A DNA stretch of 22,581 nt, taken from NCBI GenBank assembly GCA_050747865.1, contig JBOGJI010000128.1:1-22581 (forward strand). The letters run 5' to 3'. The notes under the pieces were generated by a model. It was not told the DNA's origin. It worked only from the letters and a program-made list of their open reading frames with translations, and ran no database searches. Positions 21,799 to 22,581 of the stretch are shown here, one piece after another. Position numbers and translations under genes: made by a program. Numbering within the stretch: position 1 is the first letter of the stretch; each line of letters begins with the position of its first letter. This DNA comes from JBOGJI01 sp050747865. GTDB taxonomy: Bacteria > Acidobacteriota > Thermoanaerobaculia > Multivoradales > JAHEKO01.

Positions 21799-22581
21799 GT
21801 GCCAAGGAAGGCGCGGGTCGCTTGGCTCGCCGCCGCCCTCCTGGCGGCCGGCGGCTGCCTGTCGGGCATCCCCGGGCCGGCGCCGCGGGTGGCGGAGGCC
21901 CCCCGGCCGCTCACCGCCTACGATCCGGCGGTCGAGCTCGGCCCGCTGTTCGAGGCGGTGCAGCTCACGGGCCTGTTCCCCGACTCCAAGACTTTCGCCG
22001 ACGCCCGTCCGCTGCTGCCGCCGGCCGAGATCGCCGAGCGCTACCTCGAGCGGCGCGGCTCGCCCGGGTTCGACCTGCGGGATTTCGTGGAGCGGCACTT
22101 CCAGGAGCCGCGATCGATCGGTGGGGACATCCGGCTGGATCCGACGCGGACCATGGAGGAGCACATCCGGGCCCTCTGGCCGGTGCTCGCACGGCCCCCC
22201 GACAGCGACGCCCGTGGCTCGCTGATCCCGCTGCCCCATCCCTACGTCGTCCCCGGCGGCCGCTTCCGCGAGGTCTACTACTGGGATTCCTACTTCACCA
22301 TGCTCGGCCTGGTCGAGAGCGGCCATCTCGACCTGGTGCACGGCATGCTCGACAACTTCGCCTACCTGGTCCGCACCTTCGGTCACGTGCCGAACGGCAA
22401 CCGCGCCTACTACCTGAGTCGTAGCCAGCCGCCGTTCTTGGCCGCCATGGTCGACCTCTACGCTCAGGCGACCGACACGCAAGATGCGCTGCGCTATCTG
22501 GACGCGCTCGAAGCGGAGCACGCGTTCTGGATGGACGGCGCCGAGGGCCTGGAGCCGGGGGAAGCGCACCGGCGCGTCGTG
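21799..22581 (+). CDS. treA: Secreted GH37 trehalase (partial, 5' portion)
   Basis: 261 codons before the window ends. The frame has no ATG near its start; GTG at 21799 or 21796 begins MPRKARVAWLAAALLAAGGC, an export signal ending in a possible though imperfect lipobox (AGGC). The family features are clear: LGPLFEAVQLTGLFPDSKTFADA at the start of the catalytic domain, then the trehalase signature PGGRFREVYYWDSYF near residues 151-165 and FGHVPNGNRAYYLSRSQPP. The catalytic acid and base and the second signature (QWD...) lie beyond the window. Periplasmic or surface trehalase splits trehalose to two glucose molecules. It follows mgtE by 17 bases, so co-transcription is likely although the functions differ. 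Confidence 0.88.
   Translation, partial: MPRKARVAWLAAALLAAGGCLSGIPGPAPRVAEAPRPLTAYDPAVELGPLFEAVQLTGLFPDSKTFADARPLLPPAEIAERYLERRGSPGFDLRDFVERHFQEPRSIGGDIRLDPTRTMEEHIRALWPVLARPPDSDARGSLIPLPHPYVVPGGRFREVYYWDSYFTMLGLVESGHLDLVHGMLDNFAYLVRTFGHVPNGNRAYYLSRSQPPFLAAMVDLYAQATDTQDALRYLDALEAEHAFWMDGAEGLEPGEAHRRVV

Overview
The window is very GC-rich, densely coded and Gram-negative in character: it holds several signal-peptide-II lipoproteins, a LolA-like lipoprotein, polyprenyl-phosphate-type glycosyltransferases and a secreted trehalase. There is no rRNA, tRNA, CRISPR array or insertion sequence. The mix (KamA-family radical SAM protein, PPK2, TPR-fused GT-C-like membrane protein, beta-propeller/PKD/LamG lipoprotein, NfeD/flotillin pair) would suit a high-GC Acidobacteriota or a similar deep Gram-negative lineage. 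That placement is inference from gene style only. No stretch longer than about 230 bases lacks a gene.

Left part (1-7.2 kb). The tail of an unknown gene is followed by a secreted protein with three beta/gamma-crystallin domains, in which all six calcium motifs are intact. Convergent to it is a three-gene leftward operon: a lipoprotein whose mature part is almost entirely Ser/Thr (5780-6115), a 1178-residue GT-C-like membrane protein with a C-terminal TPR region (2224-5760), and a DPM1/GtrB-like GT2 (1254-2234, overlapping the previous gene). Together they look like a sugar-lipid synthase, a membrane sugar transferase and a possible O-glycan acceptor; this is the most novel-looking unit in the window. 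A CDF metal exporter diverges from it.

Middle part (7.2-17.2 kb). A large multidomain lipoprotein is followed by a vapBC toxin-antitoxin pair. That pair has a readable promoter embedded in an 8-bp-periodic operator and a probable leaderless start. Next come an SDR oxidoreductase, a rhamnosyltransferase-like GT2, L-2-hydroxyglutarate oxidase (lhgO), a short serine-acetyltransferase-like protein translationally coupled to an acetyl-CoA hydrolase/CoA-transferase, and a KamA-family radical SAM enzyme.

Right part (17.2-22.6 kb). A PPK2 polyphosphate kinase is followed by a leftward group made of an NfeD-like membrane protein, a flotillin cut down to about 147 residues by what looks like an in-frame internal deletion, and a LolA-like lipoprotein. 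The last genes are an MgtE magnesium transporter and the first 261 codons of a secreted GH37 trehalase that runs off the window. Most neighbours share no obvious pathway, so this is mainly a chromosomal housekeeping and envelope region rather than a mobile island.
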